Source: Bacteroidales bacterium
GTDB taxonomy: Bacteria > Bacteroidota > Bacteroidia > Bacteroidales > P3
NCBI GenBank assembly: GCA_017647785.1
Contig: JAGCJW010000017.1
Coordinates: 1-64,000 of the forward strand
Direction of reading: 5' to 3'
Length of the DNA stretch: 64,000 nt
Part shown: positions 8,647 through 16,569 of the stretch, in pieces
Layout of the letters: every line of letters begins with the position of its first letter
Position numbering within the stretch: the first letter of the stretch is position 1
Program-made: the position numbers and the translations under genes
Notes under the pieces: model-generated
The model's input: the letters and a program-made list of their open reading frames with translations, nothing else
The model's database searches: none
What the model was told of the DNA's origin: nothing

Positions 8647-9837
8647 ATGGCAACTTTAAATAAAAAGAAAATCATTAATGACCCTGTTTATGGGTTCATA
8701 AACATTCCTAATGAAGCTTTGTTTGATTTAATCCAAAGTAGCGAAGTTCAAAGACTTAGAAGAATTAAACAATTAGGATTAAGTAATTTAGTTTATCCTG
8801 GTGCAGAACACACAAGATTTGCGCACTCTCTAGGGGCTATGCACTTAATGAATGAAGCCTTAGATGTTTTAAGACAAAAAAATATTGAGATATCGGAAGA
8901 TGAATATACTTCAGCTTGCTCTGCCATTTTGTTACATGACACAGGGCATTCTCCTTTTTCTCATTGTCTAGAACACGTTTTCTTTGAGTGTTCTCACGAA
9001 GAGCTATCTTTAGAGTTTATGAAAAAGAACAATCTTTCTCAAATTGCTATTGATATCTTTTCTAATAAATATCCTCGAAAGTTTTTACATCAATTAGTTT
9101 CTTCTCAAGTTGATACTGACCGTTTAGACTATCTTACAAGGGATAGTTTTTTCACAGGAGTAAGTGAAGGAGTTATTGGGACTGATAGAATTTTAAAGAT
9201 GTTTAATGTTTGTAATAATGAATTGGTTATTGATGAGAAGGGTATTTATTCCATAGAGAAATTTATTATTTCAAGAAGGCTAATGTATTGGCAAGTTTAT
9301 ATGCACAAGACTGTTGTTGCAGCTGATAATCTTCTTGCAAAAATATTATTAAGAGCTAAATATTTACAAAATGAAAACAAACTTCATTTTGAACAATCTC
9401 CTTTGAGTGAACACCTTTATTATTTCTTAAAAAATGGTGCAGCACAAAAAGAGAATAAAGAAGCTTTAGAACATTTTATTCTTTTGGACGATTCTGATAT
9501 TTGGAGTGCTGTAAAAGTATGGTCTAAACATCAAGATAAAATCTTAAGTAATCTTGCTACTAATTTAATCAACAGAAAACTTGGAAAAATTATTATAAAA
9601 GACTCTCCTTTCACAGAAGAGCAAATAAAAGAGCATTGCAAATATCAATCTAAAGAAGAAATACTATATTTCACAAATTCAGCGGAATTACACAACAAGG
9701 CTTATAATTTCAAAGACACAAAAATAAATATCTTATTTAAAGATGGTAGTTTAAAAGAAATTTGTGATGCATCTGACCAATTAGATAGTTCTTTCCTTTC
9801 AAAGGAAATCAAAAAATATTTCTATTACCAAATTTAA
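8647..9837 (+). CDS. HD-domain phosphohydrolase (YdhJ/SAMHD1-like family)
   Basis: The 396-residue protein belongs to the COG1078 type of HD phosphohydrolases, relatives of dGTPases and SAMHD1. The metal-binding residues are visible: His in HTRFAHS near residue 55-60, the HD pair in ILLHDTGHSPFSH at about residues 97-98, and the later Asp in SQVDTDRLDYL near residue 156. The likely reaction is hydrolysis of (deoxy)nucleoside triphosphates, but the true substrate is not known for the Bacteroidota members. The protein has no signal sequence and should be cytosolic. It is probably translated from a leaderless message. Confidence 0.88.
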   Translation: MATLNKKKIINDPVYGFINIPNEALFDLIQSSEVQRLRRIKQLGLSNLVYPGAEHTRFAHSLGAMHLMNEALDVLRQKNIEISEDEYTSACSAILLHDTGHSPFSHCLEHVFFECSHEELSLEFMKKNNLSQIAIDIFSNKYPRKFLHQLVSSQVDTDRLDYLTRDSFFTGVSEGVIGTDRILKMFNVCNNELVIDEKGIYSIEKFIISRRLMYWQVYMHKTVVAADNLLAKILLRAKYLQNENKLHFEQSPLSEHLYYFLKNGAAQKENKEALEHFILLDDSDIWSAVKVWSKHQDKILSNLATNLINRKLGKIIIKDSPFTEEQIKEHCKYQSKEEILYFTNSAELHNKAYNFKDTKINILFKDGSLKEICDASDQLDSSFLSKEIKKYFYYQI

Positions 9838-9842
9838 TTTCG

Positions 9843-9850
9843 TACCTTTG
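9843..9850 (+). promoter_or_regulatory. -7 box before the S9 peptidase gene
   Basis: TACCTTTG lies 36 bases before the ATG at 9887 and just after the preceding stop. No clear -33 box is seen, so only the -7 element supports the call. Confidence 0.5.
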
Positions 9851-9886
9851 CCAATCAATTTTTTAAAAACAAAATAAAATAAAGAG

Positions 9887-11983
9887 ATGAAAAACAGATT
9901 AATTATCCTTTCATTAGTAGCTTTATTCTTATTTGGAGCTTGTAAAAACGATTCATCTAAAGATGCAAACGTTATAGATAAACCAAATATTGAAGTTAAA
10001 GATGGAAAACTTTCACCTGAAGTTCTTTGGAGCTTTGGAAGAATTGGAGAAGTTTCGGTTTCTCCTGATAAAACAAAAATTCTTTATACTTTAACCTACT
10101 ATAGTATAGAAGAAAATAAAGGAAATGCAGAAATTTATGTAATGGATATTGACGGAAAAAATGTTACACGTCTTACAACTACTGCTTCAAGCGAATGGAA
10201 TGCTATTTGGACTCCAAAGGGCGACAAAATAGGTTTCATTTATGCAGACGAAAATGGTGTAAATATCTATGAAATGAATCCTGATGGTAGCAATAGAACA
10301 CAAATCTCTAATTTCACAGAAGGAGACTTAGAAGGATTCTCTTATTCTCCTGATGGAACAAAGATTTTGTATGTAAGAGCTATTGCAAAACAAGACAAAT
10401 ATGCTTATTTGAAAGAAGGTTTAGACAAAACAACTGGAAGAGTAAACGATGATTTAGCTTATAGACATTGGGACAATTGGGTAGATGCTATTCCACAACC
10501 TTTCGTTGCAGATTTTAAAGATGGAAAAGTTAGAGAGGGTAAAAACCTTTTAGAAAACACCGAATACGAATCTCCAATGCGCCCTTGGGGTGGAATGGAA
10601 CAGTTAGCTTGGAGCCCAGACAGCAAGTCTATTGTCTATACTTGCAGAAAAAAAGTAGGAAAAGAATATGCTTTCTCTACCAACTCTGACATTTATTTAT
10701 ACAACATAGAAAAACAAACTACTGAAAACATATCAGAAGGCATGATGGGTTACGATCAAAATCCTGTTTTCTCACCTGATGGAAAACTTCTTGCATGGGA
10801 AAGTATGGAAAGAGATGGTTACGAAGCAGACAAAATCAGATTAATGGTTTATAATTTTGAAACTAAAAAAGCAGAATACTACACTCCTGATTTTGACCAA
10901 AATGTTGGAGGTTTAACTTTCTCTGAAGACGGAAAATGGATTTATTTTGTTTCTGACCATTATGCAGTTGATAACATTTACAAAATCAATCTTGAAGACA
11001 AAGCTATAAAACAAATAACTTCTGGTGTACATGATTATACTTCTGTTTCACTTGCTGCAAATGGAACTTTAATTGGTGAAAAAATGAGTATGTCTCATCC
11101 TAATGAAATTTGGAGTATAGACGAAAAAACTCAAAAAGAAACAAAACTTTCAACTGTTAATGATGAATTAATGGCAGAAGTAAAATGGGGTAAAGTAGAA
11201 GAACGTTGGTTAAAAGCTACTGACGGAAAAGATTTACACACTTGGGTAATCTATCCACCTGATTTTGATTCTACAAAAAAATATCCAACTTTACTTTATT
11301 GCGAAGGTGGACCACAATCTACTGTTTCTCAATTCTGGTCTTATCGTTGGAATTTCCAAATTATGGCTGCACATGGTTATATTGTTGTTGCTCCAAATCG
11401 TAGAGGACTTCCTGGTTTTGGACACGAATGGAATGAACAAATATCAGGAGATTATGGTGGACAATGTATGAGAGACTACCTAACAGCTATTGATGAAGTT
11501 TCAAAAGAACCTTATGTTGATAAAGAACATCTTGGTGCTGTTGGTGCAAGTTTCGGAGGATTCTCTGTTTATTGGCTTGCAGGACATCATAATAAGAGAT
11601 TCAAATGTTTCATCGCTCACAATGGAATGTTTAACTTAGAACAACAATACCTTGAAACAGAAGAGATGTGGTTTGTAAACTGGGATTTAGGTGGAGCTTA
11701 TTGGGAAAAAGATAATAAAACTGCCCAAAAATCATATGCAAACTCACCTCACCTATTCGTTGATAAATGGGATACTCCTTTGATGGTAATACATTCTGAA
11801 TTTGACTTTAGAATAGTTGCTTCTCAAGGTATGGCTGCTTATAATGCTGCTGTGATTAGAGATATTCCTGCACGTTATTTGTATTTCCCTGATGAAACTC
11901 ACTGGGTTTTAAAACCACAAAACGGAATTTTATGGCAAAGAAATTTCTTTGATTGGTTAGACAAATGGTTAAAAGTTAAATAA
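9887..11983 (+). CDS. S9 family dipeptidyl peptidase, DPP5-like lipoprotein
   Basis: This 698-residue protein combines an N-terminal beta-propeller built from TolB/WD-like blades (repeated SPDGTKI and SPDSKS motifs, residues about 60-420) with a C-terminal alpha/beta hydrolase. The catalytic triad can be read as Ser555 in GASFGG, Asp640 in SEFDFR and His672 in DETHWV. The N-terminus has a lipoprotein signal with the lipobox FGAC, so it acts at the envelope, probably in the periplasm. The region around the nucleophile (YWLAGHH, IAHNGMFNLE) resembles DPP5 of Porphyromonas, which removes dipeptides with hydrophobic or alanyl P1 residues. It would release dipeptides for uptake by an asaccharolytic or mixed feeder. 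Confidence 0.85.
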   Translation: MKNRLIILSLVALFLFGACKNDSSKDANVIDKPNIEVKDGKLSPEVLWSFGRIGEVSVSPDKTKILYTLTYYSIEENKGNAEIYVMDIDGKNVTRLTTTASSEWNAIWTPKGDKIGFIYADENGVNIYEMNPDGSNRTQISNFTEGDLEGFSYSPDGTKILYVRAIAKQDKYAYLKEGLDKTTGRVNDDLAYRHWDNWVDAIPQPFVADFKDGKVREGKNLLENTEYESPMRPWGGMEQLAWSPDSKSIVYTCRKKVGKEYAFSTNSDIYLYNIEKQTTENISEGMMGYDQNPVFSPDGKLLAWESMERDGYEADKIRLMVYNFETKKAEYYTPDFDQNVGGLTFSEDGKWIYFVSDHYAVDNIYKINLEDKAIKQITSGVHDYTSVSLAANGTLIGEKMSMSHPNEIWSIDEKTQKETKLSTVNDELMAEVKWGKVEERWLKATDGKDLHTWVIYPPDFDSTKKYPTLLYCEGGPQSTVSQFWSYRWNFQIMAAHGYIVVAPNRRGLPGFGHEWNEQISGDYGGQCMRDYLTAIDEVSKEPYVDKEHLGAVGASFGGFSVYWLAGHHNKRFKCFIAHNGMFNLEQQYLETEEMWFVNWDLGGAYWEKDNKTAQKSYANSPHLFVDKWDTPLMVIHSEFDFRIVASQGMAAYNAAVIRDIPARYLYFPDETHWVLKPQNGILWQRNFFDWLDKWLKVK

Positions 11984-12001
11984 TAAATAAAAACAATATA
12001 T

Positions 12002-12529
12002 ATGGAAGCTATAGGAAAATTAATTGCAATCTTACCTGAACAATCAGGACAAACAGAAAGAGGTAATTGGGTTAGAGGTGGATTTGTTATTGAAACAGAA
12101 GAACAATATCCAAAGAAAATTGCATTCACTTTATTTGGTGAAAGAGTTGAAATGATTAAACCTTTTACTATTGGTAGTAATTTAAGAGTTCAATTCTCTG
12201 CAGAATCGAGAGAATATGAAGGACGTTGGTATACTGATTTACGTTGTTTTAGAGTTGAAGCTTTTGCTCAAGCTGCATATCCTCAACAACCTATGCAAAA
12301 TCCTTATCAACAACAACCAGTTTATGGACAACCTATGCAAGCAAATCCTTACCAACAACAACCAATACAAAACCCTCAAATGGCATATCCTCAACAACCT
12401 GCATACCCTCAACAACAAATGACTCAACCAACTCCTCCTCCACCTGTGTATCCTACACCAAACAACACAGCAATGCCTATTGACAATTCAAATCCATTTG
12501 ATTCTCAAGCAGACGATTTACCGTTCTAA
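12002..12529 (+). CDS. DUF3127 protein with SSB-like acidic C-terminal tip
   Basis: Residues 1-88 form a DUF3127 domain, an OB-fold-like module widespread in Bacteroidota (motifs MEAIGKLI, NWVRGGFVIET, FGERVEMIKPF, YEGRWYTDLRCFRVE). Residues 89-160 are a low-complexity Gln/Pro/Tyr tail with repeated PYQQQP and YPQQP units. The protein ends QADDLPF, which closely resembles the DDDIPF tip by which single-strand DNA-binding proteins recruit repair and replication enzymes. The layout (OB-like domain, flexible tail, acidic Phe-ending tip) is that of SSB. Function is unproven; binding of nucleic acid and of SSB partners is inference. It lies 18 bases after the peptidase gene and ends at a strong terminator. 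Confidence 0.82.
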   Translation: MEAIGKLIAILPEQSGQTERGNWVRGGFVIETEEQYPKKIAFTLFGERVEMIKPFTIGSNLRVQFSAESREYEGRWYTDLRCFRVEAFAQAAYPQQPMQNPYQQQPVYGQPMQANPYQQQPIQNPQMAYPQQPAYPQQQMTQPTPPPPVYPTPNNTAMPIDNSNPFDSQADDLPF

Positions 12530-12552
12530 AATATAAAGTTTGATAAAAACGA

Positions 12553-12594
12553 AAAAGGAGAGTAATCTATATAAAAATAGACTTCTCTCCTTTT
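12553..12594. terminator. Bidirectional terminator between the DUF3127 gene and radA
   Basis: AAAAGGAGAG (12553-12562) and CTCTCCTTTT (12585-12594) form a 10-bp stem between two converging genes, T-rich on both exits. For radA, the upstream arm of the stem lies within its last codons (its stop is at 12567-12569). Confidence 0.85.
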
Positions 12595-13928
12595 ATTATT
12601 TCTTCTATTTTCCCAAGTGGGATAACTTCTGTGGAAATTTTCTTTAAGTCTAATGATTTGAGATTATATTTACTTACATATATTCTTTCAAATCCCAATT
12701 TATTAGCCTCAGCTATTCTTTGCTCTATCTTTACAACTGGACGTAGTTCTCCGCTTAATCCTACTTCAGCAGCAAAACAATACTTGGAAGAAACTGCAAT
12801 ATCTGCATTGGAAGATATAATACTTGCTATAACTGCTAAATCTATTGCTGGATCAGATACTTTTAATCCTCCTGCAATATTGAGAAACACATCTTTATTA
12901 CTTATTTTGATTCCAACTTTCTTTTCCAATACAGCTAACAACATACTCAACCGTCTCAAATCAAATCCTGTTGAACTTTTTTGAGGCGAGGCATAATAAG
13001 AATTTGCTACTAAAGCTTGAGTTTCAATAAACATTGGACGAGAACCTTCCATAGTTGCTGCTATTGCAGTACCAGAAAGATACTGGTCTGAATTTGAAAG
13101 TAATATTTCAGATGGATTACTTACTTCTCGCAAACCATATGATTGCATTTCAAAAATACCTAATTCATTTGTTGAGCCAAAACGATTTTTGATTGAACGC
13201 AATATTCTATATCCATAATTTCTATCCCCTTCAAACTGCAAAACAACATCAACAATATGTTCCAAAACCTTAGGTCCAGCAATAGAACCATCTTTTGTTA
13301 TGTGGCCTACTATTATTATAGGCACACCATTTGTTTTTGCATAAGAGGAAAGAACAGAAGTACACTCCCTTATTTGTGATATACTGCCTGCAGTGGAATC
13401 AATATCCATTGTAGTCATTGTTTGTATGGAATCAATTATAATGATTTGAGGCTCTACTTCTTTTGCCTTTTCTACAATGTTCTCAACATTAGTTTCAATA
13501 AGCACGTAGCAGTTTCCATTATTTTTATTGATTCTTTCCGAACGCATTTTAATTTGTTGAGCGCTCTCTTCTCCACTCACATAAAGCACTCTTTTGTCAT
13601 TACAATTCAATGCTGTTTGAAGTAAAAGCGTACTTTTACCAATACCAGGTTCCCCTCCCATAAGAACAACAGAGCCTAAGACTAATCCTCCTCCTAGTAC
13701 TCTGTTAAACTCTTCATCTTTTAAGTCAATTCTTTGCTCGTTTGTACAAACGATTTGACTCATCAAGATGATAGGACTTTTTGATTGAATGATTTTTTTA
13801 TTTGATGTTCTATGTAAAACCTCTTGTTCGTATGAATTCCAAGCTCCACATTGAGGACATTTACCTATCCAAACTGCAGATTTAGCACCACATTCTTTAC
13901 AAAAGAAAGCTGTTTTTTCTTTTGCCAT
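12567..13928 (-). CDS. radA: DNA repair protein RadA
   Basis: RadA (Sms) is a RecA-like helicase that extends D-loops and helps process recombination intermediates. The 453 residues show the N-terminal zinc finger (CKEC and CPQC pairs around residues 10-30), the Walker A motif GGEPGIGKST, the RadA-specific KNRFG motif, and a C-terminal Lon-protease-like domain with the VKIEQRI segment. Full length for the family. It starts two bases after the stop of the DUF799 gene, so it is the last gene of the DUF4810-DUF799-radA unit, although no functional link is known. Confidence 0.96.
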   Translation of the reverse strand: MAKEKTAFFCKECGAKSAVWIGKCPQCGAWNSYEQEVLHRTSNKKIIQSKSPIILMSQIVCTNEQRIDLKDEEFNRVLGGGLVLGSVVLMGGEPGIGKSTLLLQTALNCNDKRVLYVSGEESAQQIKMRSERINKNNGNCYVLIETNVENIVEKAKEVEPQIIIIDSIQTMTTMDIDSTAGSISQIRECTSVLSSYAKTNGVPIIIVGHITKDGSIAGPKVLEHIVDVVLQFEGDRNYGYRILRSIKNRFGSTNELGIFEMQSYGLREVSNPSEILLSNSDQYLSGTAIAATMEGSRPMFIETQALVANSYYASPQKSSTGFDLRRLSMLLAVLEKKVGIKISNKDVFLNIAGGLKVSDPAIDLAVIASIISSNADIAVSSKYCFAAEVGLSGELRPVVKIEQRIAEANKLGFERIYVSKYNLKSLDLKKISTEVIPLGKIEEIIKGEKSIFI

Positions 13929-13930
13929 TT

Positions 13931-14827
13931 TTAGCTAGGTTTTACATTAACCTTATATTTCATATCCTTTTTATGAGAGAATCTCTTTTGGTCCAATAGA
14001 TAATCTTTGTGATATGGTCCAATAGGTAAATCTAAAAAGGCATACCTTTGCATTTGTTGGCATATTCCAAGATAGTGATTTTCTTTTTCGTCCTCAATCA
14101 AACTCTTTTTATTCGTTTTTCTAGTGGGCATTTGTGAATCATAGTTAAAATCTGCATGACGAGAGAAAAGAATTTCATTTGTCTTTGTAGAAACCAAATC
14201 ATATTGTGCATTCATATTAACATTTGTTGTCCACCATTCTTTTTTTATAGTGTAAATTGTTACATATAAAACTGCATCAACGCCATATTTTGATTGATAT
14301 TTTTTACTATCTTCTTTCTTACAATATTGAGATGAGAAAAGTGTATCTGCCTTAAATTCATCTATCATTGGCAATACAGGTAAAACATAATATCCTTTCA
14401 ACTGCAATTCTTCGCATATTGCAGAATAAAACATCTCATCTGCATATTTTTCTTTACTTCTATTCCATGGATAAACCACCATTATAGTCTTTGGTTTTTC
14501 CACATACATTGCAGGATAAGTTACATCTCTTTCAACTTTTTTAGGGAATACTTTATACCAAGTTTTCTCTAAAAAGTTTAATTCACTATCTTGTTGCTTA
14601 AGCTGTTTTTCTAATTGTTTTTTATAGCGCTTTTGTTCCTTTTCGCTCATTTTTGACACATCTACCTCTTGCGCCTTTTCAGTCTCCTTATCTTGTTTTT
14701 CAACAATTTGTTGTATTACAAGCTCCGAAGGAACAGTTTCATTCTCCTCTTTTGTAAACTTTTCTAAAAGAGAACAACTTGAATTAAAAAATGCAATAAT
14801 AAGTGCTATATATATTATTCTTTTCAT
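13931..14827 (-). CDS. DUF799 (GNA1162-type) lipoprotein
   Basis: The 298-residue protein has a lipoprotein signal (MKRIIYIALIIAFF, lipobox NSSC) followed by a charged linker rich in Glu/Lys/Gln to about residue 90. From about residue 105 (VVYPWNRSKEK) it matches the DUF799/GNA1162 fold: VLPVLPMIDEF, YGVDAVLYVTIYTI and DLVSTKTNEILFSR. In proteobacteria this family occurs with CsgG-like and DUF4810 lipoproteins as a three-gene set thought to build an envelope complex. Here the DUF4810 partner precedes it with an ATGA overlap (14824-14827), so the two are translationally coupled. A CsgG gene is not found next to them. Confidence 0.8.
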   Translation of the reverse strand: MKRIIYIALIIAFFNSSCSLLEKFTKEENETVPSELVIQQIVEKQDKETEKAQEVDVSKMSEKEQKRYKKQLEKQLKQQDSELNFLEKTWYKVFPKKVERDVTYPAMYVEKPKTIMVVYPWNRSKEKYADEMFYSAICEELQLKGYYVLPVLPMIDEFKADTLFSSQYCKKEDSKKYQSKYGVDAVLYVTIYTIKKEWWTTNVNMNAQYDLVSTKTNEILFSRHADFNYDSQMPTRKTNKKSLIEDEKENHYLGICQQMQRYAFLDLPIGPYHKDYLLDQKRFSHKKDMKYKVNVKPS

Positions 14828-15171
14828 AGTCCTAATTTTTCCATTAATGATTGAACATACACTTTACTTTCAGGATAAGTCAAATATTCCTTTTCAAAAT
14901 ACAACTTTGCCTCATCTCTATCGCCTCTTTTATACATCAAATATGCATAATCTGCATAAGCCCCTGGAGGTGGCACAAGATTCTCCCCTTGAGGTTCTTT
15001 TACAATTGGAGAAAATGTTTTTGCCAAATTCTTAAAATCTTTATCTGCAAGTTGTTCTGAATTCTTTGCATAAGTGTAAACAACTTCTTGATAATCATAA
15101 TGCGTATAAAGCACCTTTGAACAAGAAGTAAACACTATCATCAAAAATAAAATTGAAAGTATTTTTTTCAT
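14824..15171 (-). CDS. DUF4810 lipoprotein
   Basis: The start is set at 15171 (115 residues) because this gives a lipoprotein signal (MKKILSILFLMIVF, lipobox FTSC); a longer reading would put a charged stretch in front of it and overlap hydF. The mature part contains YDYQEVVYTYAK, PPPGAYADYAYLMYKRGD and AKLYFEKEYLTYPES, the TPR-like pattern of DUF4810. It has its own promoter at 15186-15217. Together with the overlapping DUF799 gene it makes the two downstream parts of the CsgG/DUF4810/DUF799 set. Confidence 0.82.
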   Translation of the reverse strand: MKKILSILFLMIVFTSCSKVLYTHYDYQEVVYTYAKNSEQLADKDFKNLAKTFSPIVKEPQGENLVPPPGAYADYAYLMYKRGDRDEAKLYFEKEYLTYPESKVYVQSLMEKLGL

Positions 15172-15185
15172 CGCTATTTTTTTGT

Positions 15186-15217
15186 CAAAATTACTCTTTT
15201 TAACAATATTTGCCAAA
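15186..15217 (-). promoter_or_regulatory. Promoter of the DUF4810-DUF799-radA unit
   Basis: On the minus strand TTTG (15217-15214) and TAATTTTG (15193-15186) are 20 bases apart, just downstream of the hydF stop. The ATG of the DUF4810 gene follows 15 bases after the -7 box. Confidence 0.65.
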
Positions 15218-15220
15218 TTT

Positions 15221-16402
15221 TTACTTAAAGATTTCTGTTGCTCTATTAAAAATTCCATGTATGTACGCAATCACTAAACCATAATTACTTACAGGCACAT
15301 TGTTTTCCAAAGCAGGTAAAAGACGATTTCTTATTTGTTGAGATGTTGCCACACAACCACCACATTGAATTATCATTGCAAAATCTGTAAGAGGTGTTTC
15401 AATCTCTGAAAGTCCCGAAACAGCACTAAATTCCAAGTTTTTACCTGTATATTTACTTATCCACATAGGCAATTTCACCCTTCCAATATCTTCGCAAGTT
15501 GGTTGATGAGTACAACTTTCCAACATTAAGACTCTATCTCCATCTTTCAACTTATCCAAATACGGAGTACCCTTAATATATTCATCAAATGCACCTTTCA
15601 TTCTTGCCAACACCACAGAAAAACTTGTCATTTTTATTTCTTTTGGAACAATCTTATCAACCATTTCAAAAACCTTTGAATCAGTCACAACCAAATCGGG
15701 TTTTATTTTCTTTTCATTAAGAACCATCTCCAATTCAGTTTCCTTTACCACAACGCAAACACAGTCTTTATCTAACACATCTCTAATTAGTTGAACCTGT
15801 GGCAAGATTAACCTACCCTGTGGTGCAGATGAATCAATAGGTGTCACCAAAAGAATTACATCACCCTTTTTTACAATATTTTGAAGAGGAGTTTTTCTTT
15901 CGCCCTCTTTAGCTTTTAAAGTTTCTGATATAATATTAGACAACAATAACATTGACTCTGCAGAATGATTACCTAATTCCAAAGAAACTTTTTCCTTAAT
16001 TTCCTTATTTGCAGGCGTAATATCTGATTTATTGTAAACAACTACAACGGGAATATCATATTTCTTACACTTTTCAATAAATGAAGATTCTATTTCTGAA
16101 AAAGTATTTTCACTCACAACCAAGACAGCCAAATCCATTTGAGTCAAAGCGTGCAATGAAGCTTTAATTCTTTTTTCTCCAAGAGTGGTATTATCATCTA
16201 ATCCCGCAGTATCCACAATCACAACAGCACCATAGCCAAACAATTCCATATTTTTCTTAACCACATCGGTAGTCGTGCCTTTTTCTTGCGAAACGATAGA
16301 AACCTCTTGTCCTGTTAAAGCATTAACAATCGTGCTTTTTCCAACATTAGTTCTTCCAAAAAATCCTATGTATTTTCTATTTTCTTTCGTAGTTTTTTCC
16401 AT
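15221..16402 (-). CDS. hydF: [FeFe]-hydrogenase maturation GTPase HydF
   Basis: HydF is the GTPase scaffold on which the 2Fe subcluster of [FeFe]-hydrogenase is assembled before transfer to HydA. The 393 residues have an N-terminal GTPase domain (GRTNVGKST, DTAG, NKSD), a middle dimerisation domain and the C-terminal cluster-binding domain. The cluster motif can be read as C297-x-H299 and C347-x-x-C350; the histidine that usually precedes the second CxxC is Gln346 here. Its partners HydE and HydG and a hydrogenase are not in this window. A TATATTTG -7 box at 16426-16419 drives it, facing away from htpG. Confidence 0.92.
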   Translation of the reverse strand: MEKTTKENRKYIGFFGRTNVGKSTIVNALTGQEVSIVSQEKGTTTDVVKKNMELFGYGAVVIVDTAGLDDNTTLGEKRIKASLHALTQMDLAVLVVSENTFSEIESSFIEKCKKYDIPVVVVYNKSDITPANKEIKEKVSLELGNHSAESMLLLSNIISETLKAKEGERKTPLQNIVKKGDVILLVTPIDSSAPQGRLILPQVQLIRDVLDKDCVCVVVKETELEMVLNEKKIKPDLVVTDSKVFEMVDKIVPKEIKMTSFSVVLARMKGAFDEYIKGTPYLDKLKDGDRVLMLESCTHQPTCEDIGRVKLPMWISKYTGKNLEFSAVSGLSEIETPLTDFAMIIQCGGCVATSQQIRNRLLPALENNVPVSNYGLVIAYIHGIFNRATEIFK

Positions 16403-16438
16403 GGCAAAAATTTTTCTGCAAATATAATTAAAAAATTA

Positions 16439-16451
16439 TGACAAATTGTCA
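16439..16451. promoter_or_regulatory. Palindrome TGACAAATTGTCA between hydF and htpG
   Basis: A perfect 13-base inverted repeat (arms TGACAA and TTGTCA around a single A) lies in the hydF-htpG divergent region, 13 bases behind the hydF -7 box and about 120 bases before htpG. It is followed by TTGGAACAAATTTTTCC at 16463-16479, which vaguely resembles a sigma-54 -24 element but lacks a proper -12 GC. A regulator binding site is likely; which one is not known. Confidence 0.5.
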
Positions 16452-16498
16452 GCAAAACTTATTTGGAACAAATTTTTCCTTTGTTTTGATAAAATAAT

Positions 16499-16566
16499 TC
16501 AAAGAATAAAAAAAATAAAACAAAGAAATAATTTTTTAATTCAAAGAAATAATAAAATAAATCAAA
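16499..16566 (+). repeat. A-rich CAAAGAAA repeats in the htpG leader
   Basis: Four copies of a degenerate unit built around TCAAAGAAATAA / ACAAAGAAATAA stand in the leader directly before the htpG ATG. The same unit recurs at 41165-41248 and 18536-18612. It has no Shine-Dalgarno match and is more likely a translation-enhancing A-rich leader or a drifting simple repeat. Confidence 0.45.
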
Positions 16567-16569
16567 GAT

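Noticed and set aside
11265..11471. Small frame inside the S9 peptidase gene
   Set aside because: It lies on the same strand in another frame, without start context, inside a strongly conserved catalytic domain.
12291..12430. CRISPR-like short repeats in the DUF3127 gene
   Set aside because: The repeats are coding (Gln/Pro/Tyr units), of uneven length, with no spacers or cas genes.
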